A program made the translations under genes and the position numbers. From an uncultured Nodularia sp. (GTDB taxonomy: Bacteria; Cyanobacteriota; Cyanobacteriia; Cyanobacteriales; Nostocaceae), in contig CAIWDD010000114.1 in NCBI GenBank assembly GCA_903911355.1, positions 19,718 to 83,717 of the forward strand: a stretch of 64,000 nt of DNA. The letters are read 5' to 3'. Below are positions 37,233 to 47,465 of this stretch, one piece after another; position 1 is the first letter of the stretch; each line of letters starts with the position of its first letter. Below the pieces are notes generated by a model. It was not told the origin of the DNA and did not search any database. It saw nothing but the letters and a program-made list of their open reading frames with translations.

Positions 37233-39917
37233 ATGCAGGAAAATTGGCAATCTTTACTCAAGCAGCACATTACAAGCCAATATGTGCAGAATCCACAGGA
37301 GTGGGTTGATGTAAATATTTCTACATCCGGCTTGATCAATCTGACTATTGTTAGCGATCGCTTTATTAATTTATCTACCCCTCAGCGTAAAGAACAAATA
37401 TCAAGCTTACTTAAATCTGAGGTTCCTCATTTATCTCCTGGATTTCTTTCCTTATATACGGTTCAACAAGGAGATTCACTGAACATTTCACCACCACCGA
37501 TTATCAATGCTGCATCAGTAAATACTTGGCAAGATTTAGCTATCCAAGCAGCAAATCCTCAAAATCAATCACCCCCACCCCATCGCGAACTGACTTTACC
37601 CAGGACAGTGACATTCTATTCCTTTAAAGGAGGAGTAGGACGCACTACAGCATTAACTCATGTTGCTTGGATTTTAGCAATGCGGGGACATAAAGTTGTA
37701 GCTGTTGATTTAGATTTAGAAGCACCGGGTTTAAGTACAGCATTTAACCTCAAACCACAACCAAAATATGGAATTGTTGATTATTTTTATGAGCGTTCCT
37801 ACTTACCAGAGGGAATAGATCCTAAGATTTCAATTACTCAGATATTTGGTGAAGTGAAAATATCTAATGCCACAGGTAGATTATTTGTTGTTCCTGCTGG
37901 TTATCTTAATCTTGATTATATTTCTAAGGTTGACGATCTCCGTGCTACTACTGTTATTGATGGAAATCAAAGTCTTTGGTCTGTTTTCAAGGGTGAAATT
38001 TACGAACATTTAAAACCGGATATTATCTTAATTGATTCCAGAACTGGAATTAATCAATGGGGAGCTTTATCATTAATTCAAGCTGCTGACGAAGCGATTA
38101 TTTTTCTTTTTCCTAATGAACAAAATAAACAAGGAATACAATTACTTTTACAATCACTTCAAAATATCAAAAAATTAGCAATTAAGTTTGTTTTTTCTCC
38201 CGTATTGGATATTAATCATGAAGATGTTTCCTCAAAAATAAACCATATTTTTAATTCATTGCTAAATAGGATAAATACAGCAACAAATGAAAATTTTGAA
38301 GCAGATGAAGATGAATCGGATTTAGATAATTACCAAGATACAATAATAGAGAAACCTTTAGTAATTCCATACTTTACAGCAATTGCTATAGCTGATAATT
38401 ATCCTGTACAAGCTTTTATAAATTACTATAATAAAATTGCCAACTGGATTGATGAAGAAACTGATGAACTTCAACGCAGAAATATTTTAAGTAATTCAGA
38501 TCAACGTTGGAAAATTATTGAAAGCTTGCAATTTCCTGAAGCAAATGCTGCTGATACAAACAATTGGAGTTTACTATTTCAGCGTACCACTGATTTTGAA
38601 AAATTTTTAGATGATACTACCTGTTTGATAAGAGGACGAAAAGGAACAGGTAAAACTGCTTTGTATTCGCTTTTTCTTAAACACGAAAGTGTTGCTCGAA
38701 AATTAGCTCATGGACGTTTGGATAATAGTGTATTTTTTTCAGCTCATGGTCGCTTTAAAGAAAGCCGTCCCTCTCGTGATGAATTCCAAAGCATCCATAC
38801 AAGTTTGAAACATAATGATGGTTCATGGGAAGCTTTTTGGAGGGCTTATTTACTGCTTAGGTGTCATCAAGAAGATTTATTTAAATTCCCTAGAAGTACA
38901 AAGTTTACCGGATTGAAAGAAATTATTAAAAAGTTGCCTAAAGAAGGATGGCCTTCTGAAACTACACAAGCCTTACTAAAATTATCTACTGATTCTGATC
39001 TGCGACTTATCGTCAAAGATGTCATAGATATCATTAATCAAACAGCGACAAATAACTCTCAAAAACTGTGGTTTCTTTATGATGATTTAGATGAAGACTT
39101 TCGTGAAGCAGGAGAATTAAGACAGCAAGCGCTCACTGGCTTATTTCAATTAGTTCAGTCTTGTGATGCCAACAGATTAACAGCAATTAGGTTTAAAATT
39201 TTCTTGAGAGAAGATATATGGAATCGCTTAATTTTTGACAACAGAAGTCATTTCAACGGACGTGATATTCTTTTACAGTGGACCAGGGTGGATTTTTTAC
39301 GATTAGCACTCCGCCAAGTAATACAATCTAAAGATTTCAAAAACTTGGTTGATAAATTCTCTCCTGTTGCTGTGGAAAGTATTGATCAAGCTAGTGAAGA
39401 AGTAATTGATAAAGCCTTAGAATTACTTTGGGGAAGTCGTCGCAGAACAGGAGACAAAGCTAAATATGTATCCAGATGGGTTTATGAAAGATTAACAGAT
39501 TCAAGTGGTACCACTTTTCCTCGAAGTCTCAGTATATTATTAGAAGGAGCAAAAGACCAAGAATTAAGCTATAAAGGAAAATCATCGATTCAACCACCAA
39601 GTGACCGTTTACTGCGAAGTAAATCTTTAGAAATTGGTTTGAAGAAAGCATCGGAAAAACGCTGTGATGAAATAAAAGAAGAATATCCTCATTTGGATAA
39701 ATTTTTTGGCTCCCTCAAACAGAAATCAGCCTTTTTAACCGAAGAAGAATTACATACTATATGGCGAGAATCAGCCCATGATATATCAGAATTTAAAGAG
39801 TTCACTTCTTTTTTAAGTGAAATTGGTATTATTGAATGGCGAGAAAAAAAGAAAACCTATAAAGTTGCTGATATATATGTGTATGGTTTTGACATGATTC
39901 GTCAAGGCGCAGTATAA
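37233..39917 (+). CDS. Dual P-loop ATPase: BolA-like start, ParA/MinD-type domain, Sll1717-type ATPase domain
   Basis: An 894-residue multi-domain protein. Residues about 20-80 contain IVSDRF, a downstream QRKEQI helix and LSLYTVQ, spaced as in BolA. Residues 132-139 (KGGVGRTT) form a deviant Walker A of the ParA/MinD/SIMIBI class, with VDLDLEAPGLS and IILIDSRTGINQWG. A second P-loop GRKGTGKT (468-475) and Walker B LWFLYDDLDE (612-621) belong to a STAND/AAA-like module of the type I know as Sll1717 family. The arginine in FLREDIW (near 660) could be a sensor. A winged-helix-like end follows (about 830-890). There are no membrane segments. The layout suggests a nucleotide-driven sensor or conflict protein, but the function is unknown. 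Confidence 0.75.
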   Translation: MQENWQSLLKQHITSQYVQNPQEWVDVNISTSGLINLTIVSDRFINLSTPQRKEQISSLLKSEVPHLSPGFLSLYTVQQGDSLNISPPPIINAASVNTWQDLAIQAANPQNQSPPPHRELTLPRTVTFYSFKGGVGRTTALTHVAWILAMRGHKVVAVDLDLEAPGLSTAFNLKPQPKYGIVDYFYERSYLPEGIDPKISITQIFGEVKISNATGRLFVVPAGYLNLDYISKVDDLRATTVIDGNQSLWSVFKGEIYEHLKPDIILIDSRTGINQWGALSLIQAADEAIIFLFPNEQNKQGIQLLLQSLQNIKKLAIKFVFSPVLDINHEDVSSKINHIFNSLLNRINTATNENFEADEDESDLDNYQDTIIEKPLVIPYFTAIAIADNYPVQAFINYYNKIANWIDEETDELQRRNILSNSDQRWKIIESLQFPEANAADTNNWSLLFQRTTDFEKFLDDTTCLIRGRKGTGKTALYSLFLKHESVARKLAHGRLDNSVFFSAHGRFKESRPSRDEFQSIHTSLKHNDGSWEAFWRAYLLLRCHQEDLFKFPRSTKFTGLKEIIKKLPKEGWPSETTQALLKLSTDSDLRLIVKDVIDIINQTATNNSQKLWFLYDDLDEDFREAGELRQQALTGLFQLVQSCDANRLTAIRFKIFLREDIWNRLIFDNRSHFNGRDILLQWTRVDFLRLALRQVIQSKDFKNLVDKFSPVAVESIDQASEEVIDKALELLWGSRRRTGDKAKYVSRWVYERLTDSSGTTFPRSLSILLEGAKDQELSYKGKSSIQPPSDRLLRSKSLEIGLKKASEKRCDEIKEEYPHLDKFFGSLKQKSAFLTEEELHTIWRESAHDISEFKEFTSFLSEIGIIEWREKKKTYKVADIYVYGFDMIRQGAV

Positions 39918-40093
39918 CAAAAAAATTTGTATTTCTATCCAGTTTGGTTCGACAATTTTTACGGGAGTATATTATAAAACAGTGTGTAATTTAATAATTT
40001 TTAGAGGCGTTACGTAGAACCTCTCTAAATATTTCATAATCTTTATATCTTGAATGATAAAGTTACAATGAGACAAACTTTATCAATTTATAA

Positions 40094-40933
40094 ATGATTG
40101 TTAACAATCCAACAGATAAAGGTTGGCATGGCAAACTTAATCTAGTATATGCCGATCGACTGAATAATACCGAGTTAATTCACAGTCACCAGCAAGCACC
40201 CCTGAAGGTACAACGGCCTTTCTATCCAGAGGGGGCAAAAATTTGTCATAGTGTGATATTACACACTGCTGGAGGTGTAGTAGGGGGCGATCGCCTATCC
40301 TATAACCTCCACCTCCAACCCCAATCAGAAGCATTAATTACCACAGCAGCGGCCAGTAAAATATACAGAAGTAACGGACTACAAGCCAGGCAAAATATAA
40401 ACATCCAAATTGATGCAGGTGCTTGTTTAGAATGGCTACCCCAGGAAACGATAATATTTAACGGAGCAATTTATCGCCAAGATTTACGGGTAGAATTAGC
40501 ACCAGGAGCCAGTTGGTTAGGTTGGGAAATTACCCGATTTGGTAGGACAGCCAGAGGTGAAAAATTTGTACAGGGAGAATGGCGATCGCACACAGAAATT
40601 TGGCGGGAAGGCCTTCCCCTGTGGATTGATCGCCAATGGTTACCAGGTAGGGAAGAGGTTTTCCACAGTCCTCATGGTTTAGCGGGACAACCAATAGTAG
40701 GTAGTCTGGTTTGGGTAGGAAACCCTATTTCTGGGGAAACCTTAGCAAAAATGCGGAATTTATGGGTGGGTACTGGGGAGATCGGTATGACACAGTTACA
40801 AAATGGATTTTTGTGTCGATACCGTGGTAGTTCCACATCAGAAGTGAGAAACTGGTTTACAGTTATTTGGCAATTACTACGAGTATCCGTTTTAAATCGT
40901 AGTAGCTGCGTACCCAGAGTATGGCAGGTTTGA
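40094..40933 (+). CDS. ureD: Urease accessory protein UreD
   Basis: A 279-residue accessory protein. Motifs include [30 protein letters not shown] and [14 protein letters not shown]. UreD binds apo-urease and helps deliver nickel with UreF and UreG. It opens the ureD-ureA-ureB-ureC cluster and lies 22 bp before ureA. Confidence 0.95.
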   Translation: MIVNNPTDKGWHGKLNLVYADRLNNTELIHSHQQAPLKVQRPFYPEGAKICHSVILHTAGGVVGGDRLSYNLHLQPQSEALITTAAASKIYRSNGLQARQNINIQIDAGACLEWLPQETIIFNGAIYRQDLRVELAPGASWLGWEITRFGRTARGEKFVQGEWRSHTEIWREGLPLWIDRQWLPGREEVFHSPHGLAGQPIVGSLVWVGNPISGETLAKMRNLWVGTGEIGMTQLQNGFLCRYRGSSTSEVRNWFTVIWQLLRVSVLNRSSCVPRVWQV

Positions 40934-40955
40934 ACAAAGCATAGAGGATAAGAGA

Positions 40956-41258
40956 ATGCAACTGACACCCCAGGAAAAAGATAAACTGCTGATTTTCACC
41001 GCCGCCTTATTAGCAGAGAGACGTAAAAATAGGGGTTTAAAATTAAACTATCCAGAAGCAGTCGCCTATATTTCCGCTGCTATTTTAGAAGGAGCAAGAG
41101 ATGGGCAAACTGTAGCAGAACTAATGACTTATGGGACAACCGTATTAACAAAAGATGATGTTATGCCAGGTATACCCGAAATGGTACAAGAAGTCCAGAT
41201 AGAAGCAACCTTTCCTGATGGTACTAAGTTAGTAACTGTACATAATCCCATTAGATAA
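40956..41258 (+). CDS. ureA: Urease gamma subunit
   Basis: A 100-residue subunit beginning [20 protein letters not shown] and ending [14 protein letters not shown], the canonical UreA pattern. It is one of three structural subunits of nickel urease, which splits urea into ammonia and carbamate. Confidence 0.97.
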   Translation: MQLTPQEKDKLLIFTAALLAERRKNRGLKLNYPEAVAYISAAILEGARDGQTVAELMTYGTTVLTKDDVMPGIPEMVQEVQIEATFPDGTKLVTVHNPIR

Positions 41259-41279
41259 TTATTAGGTAAAAGTAAAACC

Positions 41280-41585
41280 ATGATTCCAGGGGAAATTATT
41301 ACACCAGATGGCGACATAGAATTAAATGCAGGTCGTCCTACCATTAAACTACAAGTTGCAAATACAGGCGATCGACCGATTCAAGTGGGTTCCCATTTTC
41401 ACTTTTATGAAGTGAATCCAGCATTAGATTTTCACCGGGAACAAGCGCGGGGAATGCGACTTGATATTCCCGCAGGAACAGCAGTAAGATTTGAACCGGG
41501 AGACCAGAAAGAAGTTACCCTAATACCCTTAGTAGGGAGTCGTCAAGTTTACGGGTTTAATAGCAAAGTTAATGGAAGTCTTTAA
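41280..41585 (+). CDS. ureB: Urease beta subunit
   Basis: A 101-residue subunit starting [16 protein letters not shown], with [15 protein letters not shown] and the C-terminal [14 protein letters not shown]. All are characteristic of UreB. It is 21 bp after ureA and 21 bp before ureC. Confidence 0.97.
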   Translation: MIPGEIITPDGDIELNAGRPTIKLQVANTGDRPIQVGSHFHFYEVNPALDFHREQARGMRLDIPAGTAVRFEPGDQKEVTLIPLVGSRQVYGFNSKVNGSL

Positions 41586-41606
41586 TATAATTAGGAGTAA
41601 TTTACT

Positions 41607-43313
41607 ATGCCTTATAGAATCTCTCGTCAAGCCTATGCAGAAACCTATGGTCCTACAGTAGGCGATCGCATTAGACTAGCTGACACAGAATTATTTATTG
41701 AAGTAGAACAAGATTTTACCACCTATGGCGATGAAGTGAAATTTGGTGGCGGTAAAGTTATTAGAGATGGAATGGGACAATCCCCCATTTCTAACGCCGA
41801 TGGCGCGGTAGATTTAGTGATTACAAACGCCTTAATTCTCGACTGGTGGGGTGTGGTCAAGGCAGATATTGGCATTAAAGACGGTAAAATTTTCAAAATC
41901 GGTAAGGCGGGAAATCCTTATATTCAAGACAATATAGATATTATTATTGGGCCGGGTACGGAAGCTTTAGCCGGGGAGGGAATGATTCTCACTGCTGGGG
42001 GTATTGATAGTCATATTCATTTTATTTGTCCTCAGCAAATTGAGGTGGCGATCGCTTCTGGGATTACTACTATGTTGGGTGGTGGTACTGGACCTGCTAC
42101 GGGAACAAACGCTACCACCTGCACCCCTGGACCTTGGAATATGCACCGGATGTTACAAGCTGCTGATGCGTTCCCCATGAATTTAGGCTTTTTGGGTAAA
42201 GGTAACACCAGTCAACCCCAAGGAATAGTAGAACAAATTTTAGCAGGTGCGATGGGGTTAAAACTCCATGAAGACTGGGGAACTACCCCCGCCACTATTG
42301 ATACTTGTTTGGGTGTAGCTGATGAATATGATGTACAAGTAGCAATTCACACAGACACTCTCAACGAAGCCGGATTTGTAGAAGATACCATCGCCGCTTT
42401 TAAACATCGTGCTATCCACACTTACCATACTGAAGGTGCAGGGGGTGGACACGCTCCAGATATTATTAAGGTTTGCGGACAAGCCAATGTTTTACCATCT
42501 TCTACCAACCCCACACGCCCTTACACTGTCAACACCCTAGAGGAACATCTAGATATGTTGATGGTATGTCATCACCTGGACCCTAGTATTCCTGAAGATG
42601 TGGCTTTTGCTGAGTCCCGTATCCGTCGAGAAACCATCGCCGCTGAGGACATTTTACATGACTTAGGCGCGTTTAGTATGATTGCTTCCGATTCTCAAGC
42701 TATGGGTAGGGTAGGAGAAGTAATAATTCGTACCTGGCAAACAGCCCATAAAATGAAGGTACAACGGGGAAGCCTTGTAGGGGATGGACTGGCGGATAAT
42801 AATCGCGCCAAGAGATATATTGCAAAATATACGATTAATCCCGCAATTACTCATGGTATTTCCCAGTATGTCGGTTCTGTGGAACCAGGGAAACTAGCAG
42901 ATTTGTGCTTGTGGCGACCAGCGTTTTTTGGTGTGAAACCAGAAATTGTGATTAAAGGAGGGATGATTGCGTGGTCACAGATGGGTGATGCTAATGCTAG
43001 CATTCCCACACCCCAACCAGTACATATGCGCCCTATGTTTGCTAGTTTTGCGGGTGCGTGTCACGCTACATCTTTAATTTTTGTTTCCCAAGCTGCGGCG
43101 CAAAGGGAAATTAACAGCCAATTGGGTTTACAAAAGTCCATAGTTCCTGTTTCGGGGACACGTCAAATCAGTAAAGGAGATATGAGGCTAAATGATGCGC
43201 TCCCACGCATTGAAGTTGACCCAGAAACCTATGAGGTGAGAGCTGATGGTGAATTGTTGACTTGTGAACCCGCCAAGGTTTTACCAATGGCGCAAAGATA
43301 TTTTCTGTTTTAG
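41607..43313 (+). CDS. ureC: Urease alpha (catalytic) subunit
   Basis: A 568-residue catalytic subunit. Nickel ligands His136 and His138 are in [10 protein letters not shown], the carbamylated Lys219 is in [10 protein letters not shown], and the active-site flap HHLD is present. All catalytic residues are intact. The nickel-insertion genes ureE, ureF and ureG are not downstream and must be elsewhere. An aldehyde dehydrogenase gene follows within 30 bp. Confidence 0.98.
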   Translation: MPYRISRQAYAETYGPTVGDRIRLADTELFIEVEQDFTTYGDEVKFGGGKVIRDGMGQSPISNADGAVDLVITNALILDWWGVVKADIGIKDGKIFKIGKAGNPYIQDNIDIIIGPGTEALAGEGMILTAGGIDSHIHFICPQQIEVAIASGITTMLGGGTGPATGTNATTCTPGPWNMHRMLQAADAFPMNLGFLGKGNTSQPQGIVEQILAGAMGLKLHEDWGTTPATIDTCLGVADEYDVQVAIHTDTLNEAGFVEDTIAAFKHRAIHTYHTEGAGGGHAPDIIKVCGQANVLPSSTNPTRPYTVNTLEEHLDMLMVCHHLDPSIPEDVAFAESRIRRETIAAEDILHDLGAFSMIASDSQAMGRVGEVIIRTWQTAHKMKVQRGSLVGDGLADNNRAKRYIAKYTINPAITHGISQYVGSVEPGKLADLCLWRPAFFGVKPEIVIKGGMIAWSQMGDANASIPTPQPVHMRPMFASFAGACHATSLIFVSQAAAQREINSQLGLQKSIVPVSGTRQISKGDMRLNDALPRIEVDPETYEVRADGELLTCEPAKVLPMAQRYFLF

Positions 43314-43342
43314 ATCATCTAACTACTGGAGAATAAATTTAA

Positions 43343-44749
43343 ATGCCTGGACAAATAGTTAAAAATATGTTAGTGGAAAATTTAATCAATATTCCTGAGA
43401 TTCTCTATAGACAACGGGAATTTTTTCAAACTGGTAAAACAAAAGATATTAGTTTTCGCCTGGAACAACTGAAAATTCTTAAACAAGCAATACTTGAGAA
43501 TGAACAAGCAATCATTCAAGCACTACAAGCAGACTTACATAAACCGGAATTTGAAACTTATGCTACAGAAATTGGTGTAGTCACTGAAATAGATTACGCT
43601 ATCAAACATCTCAAGAGTTGGACTAAACCGAAACAAGCACCGGTTCCCTGGAAGTTTTTCACCTACTCGGCTAAAATTTATCCAGAACCCCTAGGGGTTG
43701 TTTTAATTATCGGTCCTTGGAACTATCCTTTACAGCTAATTATTTCTCCTTTAGTGGGTGCGATCGCAGCGGGGAATTGTGCTGTTATCAAGCCTTCAGA
43801 AATTGCGCCCCATACTTCTAATTTATTAGCTGAAATCATTCGTGAGTATTTTTCGTCAGAGTATATCGCCGTAGTAGAAGGAGGTATCGAAACCAGTGAA
43901 AAACTCCTAGCAGAAAAGTTTGATCATATCTTTTTCACTGGTGGGACAAAAGTTGGCAAAATTATCATGGCCGCCGCAGCTAAACATCTCACACCAGTTA
44001 CTTTAGAATTAGGCGGTAAAAGTCCCTGTATTGTAGATACTGATATTAATCTTGAACATACCGTTAAACGCATAACTTGGGGAAAATTTATCAATGCAGG
44101 ACAAACTTGTATTGCACCTGATTATCTGTTAGTTCATCAAAAAATCAAACAAGATTTAGTAGATGGTCTGAAAAAATGCCTCAAAGAATTTTATGGAGAT
44201 AATCCGGCAAATAGTCCAGATTATGCCAGGATAATCAGTAAAAAGCAATTTGACAGATTGGTTAATCTGATTCAAGAGGGGCAAATTATCATAGGGGGAG
44301 AAACCAAAGCTGAGGAACTTTATATCGCTCCTACCTTACTTGATCATGTTTCTTTAACAGATCCAGTCATGGAAGAAGAAATATTTGGCCCTATCCTGCC
44401 TATAATTGAATATACAGATATTACAGAAGCGATCGCCTTAATTAACTCCCGTCCCAAACCCTTAGCTTTATATATATTTACTCAGAATCAGACCCTGCAA
44501 AAACAAGTTTTACAGGCAACCTCATCGGGTGGAGTGTGTATAAACGACACAGTAATGCAAGTAGGTGTGTCATCTTTACCCTTTGGTGGTGTGGGTGACA
44601 GTGGGATTGGTAGCTATCATGGTAAAGCCAGTTTTGACACCTTTTCCCATGACAAAAGTGTGTTAAAAAATTCTTTTTGGTTGGATTTAGACTGGCGATA
44701 CGCTCCCTACCAAGGCAAATTATCTGCCTTAAAACGAATTCTGGGCTAG
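43343..44749 (+). CDS. Aldehyde dehydrogenase (class 3 / fatty or apocarotenoid aldehyde type)
   Basis: A 468-residue NAD(P)-dependent dehydrogenase. It contains the cofactor segment IIGPWNYPLQL, the general base Glu in LELGGKSP, and the nucleophile Cys in NAGQTCIAPDYLL. It lacks the extended N-terminus of class 1/2 enzymes and ends in SHDKSVLKN, like class 3 enzymes. Cyanobacterial relatives oxidise long-chain or apocarotenoid aldehydes. GGAG at 43327 supports the ATG at 43343. It could be cotranscribed with ureC, but a link to urea is not evident. Confidence 0.9.
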   Translation: MPGQIVKNMLVENLINIPEILYRQREFFQTGKTKDISFRLEQLKILKQAILENEQAIIQALQADLHKPEFETYATEIGVVTEIDYAIKHLKSWTKPKQAPVPWKFFTYSAKIYPEPLGVVLIIGPWNYPLQLIISPLVGAIAAGNCAVIKPSEIAPHTSNLLAEIIREYFSSEYIAVVEGGIETSEKLLAEKFDHIFFTGGTKVGKIIMAAAAKHLTPVTLELGGKSPCIVDTDINLEHTVKRITWGKFINAGQTCIAPDYLLVHQKIKQDLVDGLKKCLKEFYGDNPANSPDYARIISKKQFDRLVNLIQEGQIIIGGETKAEELYIAPTLLDHVSLTDPVMEEEIFGPILPIIEYTDITEAIALINSRPKPLALYIFTQNQTLQKQVLQATSSGGVCINDTVMQVGVSSLPFGGVGDSGIGSYHGKASFDTFSHDKSVLKNSFWLDLDWRYAPYQGKLSALKRILG

Positions 44750-44770
44750 AACTTTTATTGAAGACCACCA

Positions 44771-44805
44771 GTAATGGGTAACGGGGTTTCCCAATTACTC
44801 ATTAC
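44771..44805. terminator. Bidirectional hairpin between convergent genes
   Basis: GTAATGGGTAA pairs with TTACTCATTAC (one G-T pair), and an inner GGG/CCC extends the stem. It lies between the dehydrogenase and rpmF, which converge. There is no long T-run on either side. Confidence 0.55.
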
Positions 44806-44843
44806 CGTAACCTATGAATCTAAAGCCTAGCTTGTCCAGAAAA

Positions 44844-45017
44844 TTATGATTCTGCTTCGTCTTCTTCAGCGGTGGGATAGACAAAGGTAGAACGTCCAGA
44901 CAAAATTGACTTACCCAGAGAAAGAGCCTTTTGGGCTTCGACAGCAGCTTTATGTCTCCAGGTGGCTCGACGCTTATCTCGTTTTGATTTGGATGTTTTC
45001 TTCTTAGGGACAGCCAT
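44844..45017 (-). CDS. rpmF: 50S ribosomal protein L32
   Basis: A 57-residue basic protein from the ATG at 45017 ([20 protein letters not shown]). Nine extra codons lie upstream, but the family always begins MAVPKKK. The C-terminal tail is acidic. The zinc cysteines found in some L32 proteins are absent, as in many cyanobacterial copies. Confidence 0.95.
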   Translation of the reverse strand: MAVPKKKTSKSKRDKRRATWRHKAAVEAQKALSLGKSILSGRSTFVYPTAEEDEAES

Positions 45018-45460
45018 AGTAGCGGATCTCGCAATTTTTGACAACCTCCCTATTCTAAGCTATAAACTGGACTTTTATAGGGGCGGTTTCAAATGGTAAA
45101 ATTGTGATTTGCGCGATCGCTTTGGGAATATTTACAAATCAATTGCCGTTTACAGTCAAATAATTCCGGGAAATATCCGGATCTTTTTGCCAATTTGTCC
45201 AATAAATAAATGTAAATAGGATGATCAATGATCTTGGTTGAGCAATATTCTTGACTGTAGCCTAATCGACCTCAGTGATCACTGGTAATATGGTATTTAA
45301 TAAATATCATATTTTAATCATGATAGCATAAAAAATGCTTATATTTCAGTTACTGGATCAGATTCTGCAAAAAGTATAAAACATAGGTTAGCTTTGTTTT
45401 TTCAGCAAAGCCGAGCGCAATTTTAGGCAATACAAGAATCAATAACCTACAAAGAGCGGG
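45018..45460. other. Divergent intergenic region
   Basis: No gene in 443 bp between rpmF and the caspase-like gene. It contains AT-rich stretches and a weak inverted repeat near 45290-45312. Both promoters should lie here. Confidence 0.5.
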
Positions 45461-47398
45461 ATGGCAAATTACTGGGCGATCACAATTGGCATCAATCAAT
45501 ATCAGTTCTTTCAACCCTTACGTTGCGCTCAAGCAGATGCCGAGGTGTTAAATAGTTTTTTGGTTGAAGAGGGAGGGTTACTACAGCAGCGCTGTTTATT
45601 GATGACAGAGTCCTCGCCACCCATTGGGGATATATCCACCTATCCCACTAAGCAGAATATTCTGCTGTTGTTAGAGGATTTGACCGCGGGTTGTTGGCAA
45701 CCACAAGATCATCTGTGGTTATTCTTTAGCGGTTATGGGGTGAGTTACAAGGGCAAAGATTACTTAATGCCAGTGGAAGGAAATCCGGAATTGGTGGCAG
45801 AAACTGGCATAGAATTGCGATCGCTGATGCAAAGTCTACAATTGGCTGAAGTTAATACAGTGCTACTGCTGGACATCAATCGTGCTTTTGGCACCCAAGC
45901 AAATAGCCCCGTGGGAGCGGAAACCATAGAACTAGCTAAAGAACTACAAATTGCGGCTATTCTTTCTTGTCAATGTGATGAATTCTCCCATGAAAGTAGC
46001 GAACTGGGTCATGGTTTCTTCACAGCCGCATTATTAGAAGCTTTGCGTTCTGGTAATGCCACTCACTTAGCTGATCTAGACAGCTATTTAAGTGTTCTTA
46101 CCCCAGAATTATGTCAACACTATTGGCGACCTGTCCAAACCCCGGTAACGATATTTCCATCTCACCAAGAAGCGATATTACCGCAGTTGGAGATAGAAAG
46201 CCACAAGGAACCAGTTAAAGCCGAACCAGTTATTTTTCCGGAGGAAAGCTTTGTCGTGTCCGTCACAGCCCCTGTTCTGGGCGCAACAACCCCCCCCAAT
46301 TTACCCAAGACGCAAAACGTGACTATGTGGGGAGAATACCTGGGTGTGGAAACTACCCTGGGTAGTCAATCACCCTCTGTGAATTTGCCGAATTTTCTAC
46401 CTATTGGCAAATTATCAGAATCACAAGTCCCAGGCTCACAGCAGGCGCAGTATCTCAACCAACAGAACACCCCAACTACTACAGGGGAGAGCTTCATTCC
46501 TCATGTACCTCAAGCCGATGACTCGCCATTACCCGAGAATCAGACAGATCCCCCCCTATGGAAACAGTTTTTATTTTGGGGAGGCGGTACTATGCTGGTA
46601 GTCGCTTTGATTTCTATAGTTATTCTCCGCAATCAAGTAAGATATTTGCAAGTCAAACAGACTACAGAAATATCACCTTCATCACCTCCCACTGGAACAG
46701 TTGAACAAAATCATTCTTCTGCCTCTCAAACACCACCATTAACTCCGAGACAACAAACCCCATCTAATGCCCAAGTCTCCTCTAATTCTGAGTCTAAAAA
46801 GCGCAGTCAAGCAGTTTCAGAATTATCAAGAATGTCTCTGAGGGAAACCCAAGCCAGTGATCTGAGCAAAGCGATCGCCAATGCTAAGGCAATTCAACCA
46901 GGTGAACCACTCTACAACCAAGCTCAGGAGAATATTCAAGTTTGGAGTCGCATGATCCTAGAGTTAGCAGAGGGTCGTGCCGAAAAAAAAGAATATGCAA
47001 GTGCCATTGCTGCAGCCCAATTAATTACTCCCGACCAAGACCTTTATTCTCAAGCACAACTGGCAATTACCCAATGGCAGTTAGAAGCTAAACAATATTT
47101 AAGTAATAATATTGTTATGGATGCAGCTGAGGCGTTAATTAGACCTGGACAAGCATCATCATATAATCGTGCCATTGAAGTCGCTAAAAGAGTACCACCA
47201 GGTCAACCAGCATTTGATCGCGCCCAAAAATCCATGAATGAATGGAGTACACAAATTTTGGCACTGGCGAAGACTCGAGCAGAGCAAGGTAATATCGAAG
47301 CGGCAATTGAAACCGCTACTTTAGTCCCAGAGATGACAGCAATTTACGAAGATGCTCAAGAAGCCATCCAAAAATGGCGGGCTACCCAGAAGAATTAA
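45461..47398 (+). CDS. Caspase-fold protein lacking catalytic residues (pseudo-orthocaspase)
   Basis: A 645-residue protein. The N-terminal p20-like domain starts MANYWAITIGINQYQFFQPL, as in bacterial orthocaspases. The catalytic His is Tyr92 (FFSGYG instead of SGHG). The catalytic Cys position reads LLLDINRAFG with Asn140, so proteolysis is not expected. A Pro/Thr/Ser-rich stretch leads to one transmembrane helix (about 370-391), then about 250 residues with four helical repeats (pattern P-x-x-x-Y-x-x-A-Q-x-x-I-x-x-W). It is probably membrane-anchored, with caspase fold and repeats on opposite sides. Pseudo-orthocaspases are known in cyanobacteria; their function is unclear. Confidence 0.88.
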   Translation: MANYWAITIGINQYQFFQPLRCAQADAEVLNSFLVEEGGLLQQRCLLMTESSPPIGDISTYPTKQNILLLLEDLTAGCWQPQDHLWLFFSGYGVSYKGKDYLMPVEGNPELVAETGIELRSLMQSLQLAEVNTVLLLDINRAFGTQANSPVGAETIELAKELQIAAILSCQCDEFSHESSELGHGFFTAALLEALRSGNATHLADLDSYLSVLTPELCQHYWRPVQTPVTIFPSHQEAILPQLEIESHKEPVKAEPVIFPEESFVVSVTAPVLGATTPPNLPKTQNVTMWGEYLGVETTLGSQSPSVNLPNFLPIGKLSESQVPGSQQAQYLNQQNTPTTTGESFIPHVPQADDSPLPENQTDPPLWKQFLFWGGGTMLVVALISIVILRNQVRYLQVKQTTEISPSSPPTGTVEQNHSSASQTPPLTPRQQTPSNAQVSSNSESKKRSQAVSELSRMSLRETQASDLSKAIANAKAIQPGEPLYNQAQENIQVWSRMILELAEGRAEKKEYASAIAAAQLITPDQDLYSQAQLAITQWQLEAKQYLSNNIVMDAAEALIRPGQASSYNRAIEVAKRVPPGQPAFDRAQKSMNEWSTQILALAKTRAEQGNIEAAIETATLVPEMTAIYEDAQEAIQKWRATQKN

Positions 47399-47465
47399 AA
47401 AGAGTTAGGAATTAAGGATTAACTCCCAACTCTTAACTTTTCACTGAATAACAAAGGATTGAGTA

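Noticed and set aside
44795..45034. A 79-codon minus-strand frame across rpmF
   Set aside because: It is a shadow of rpmF, whose L32 sequence is unmistakable in the other frame.
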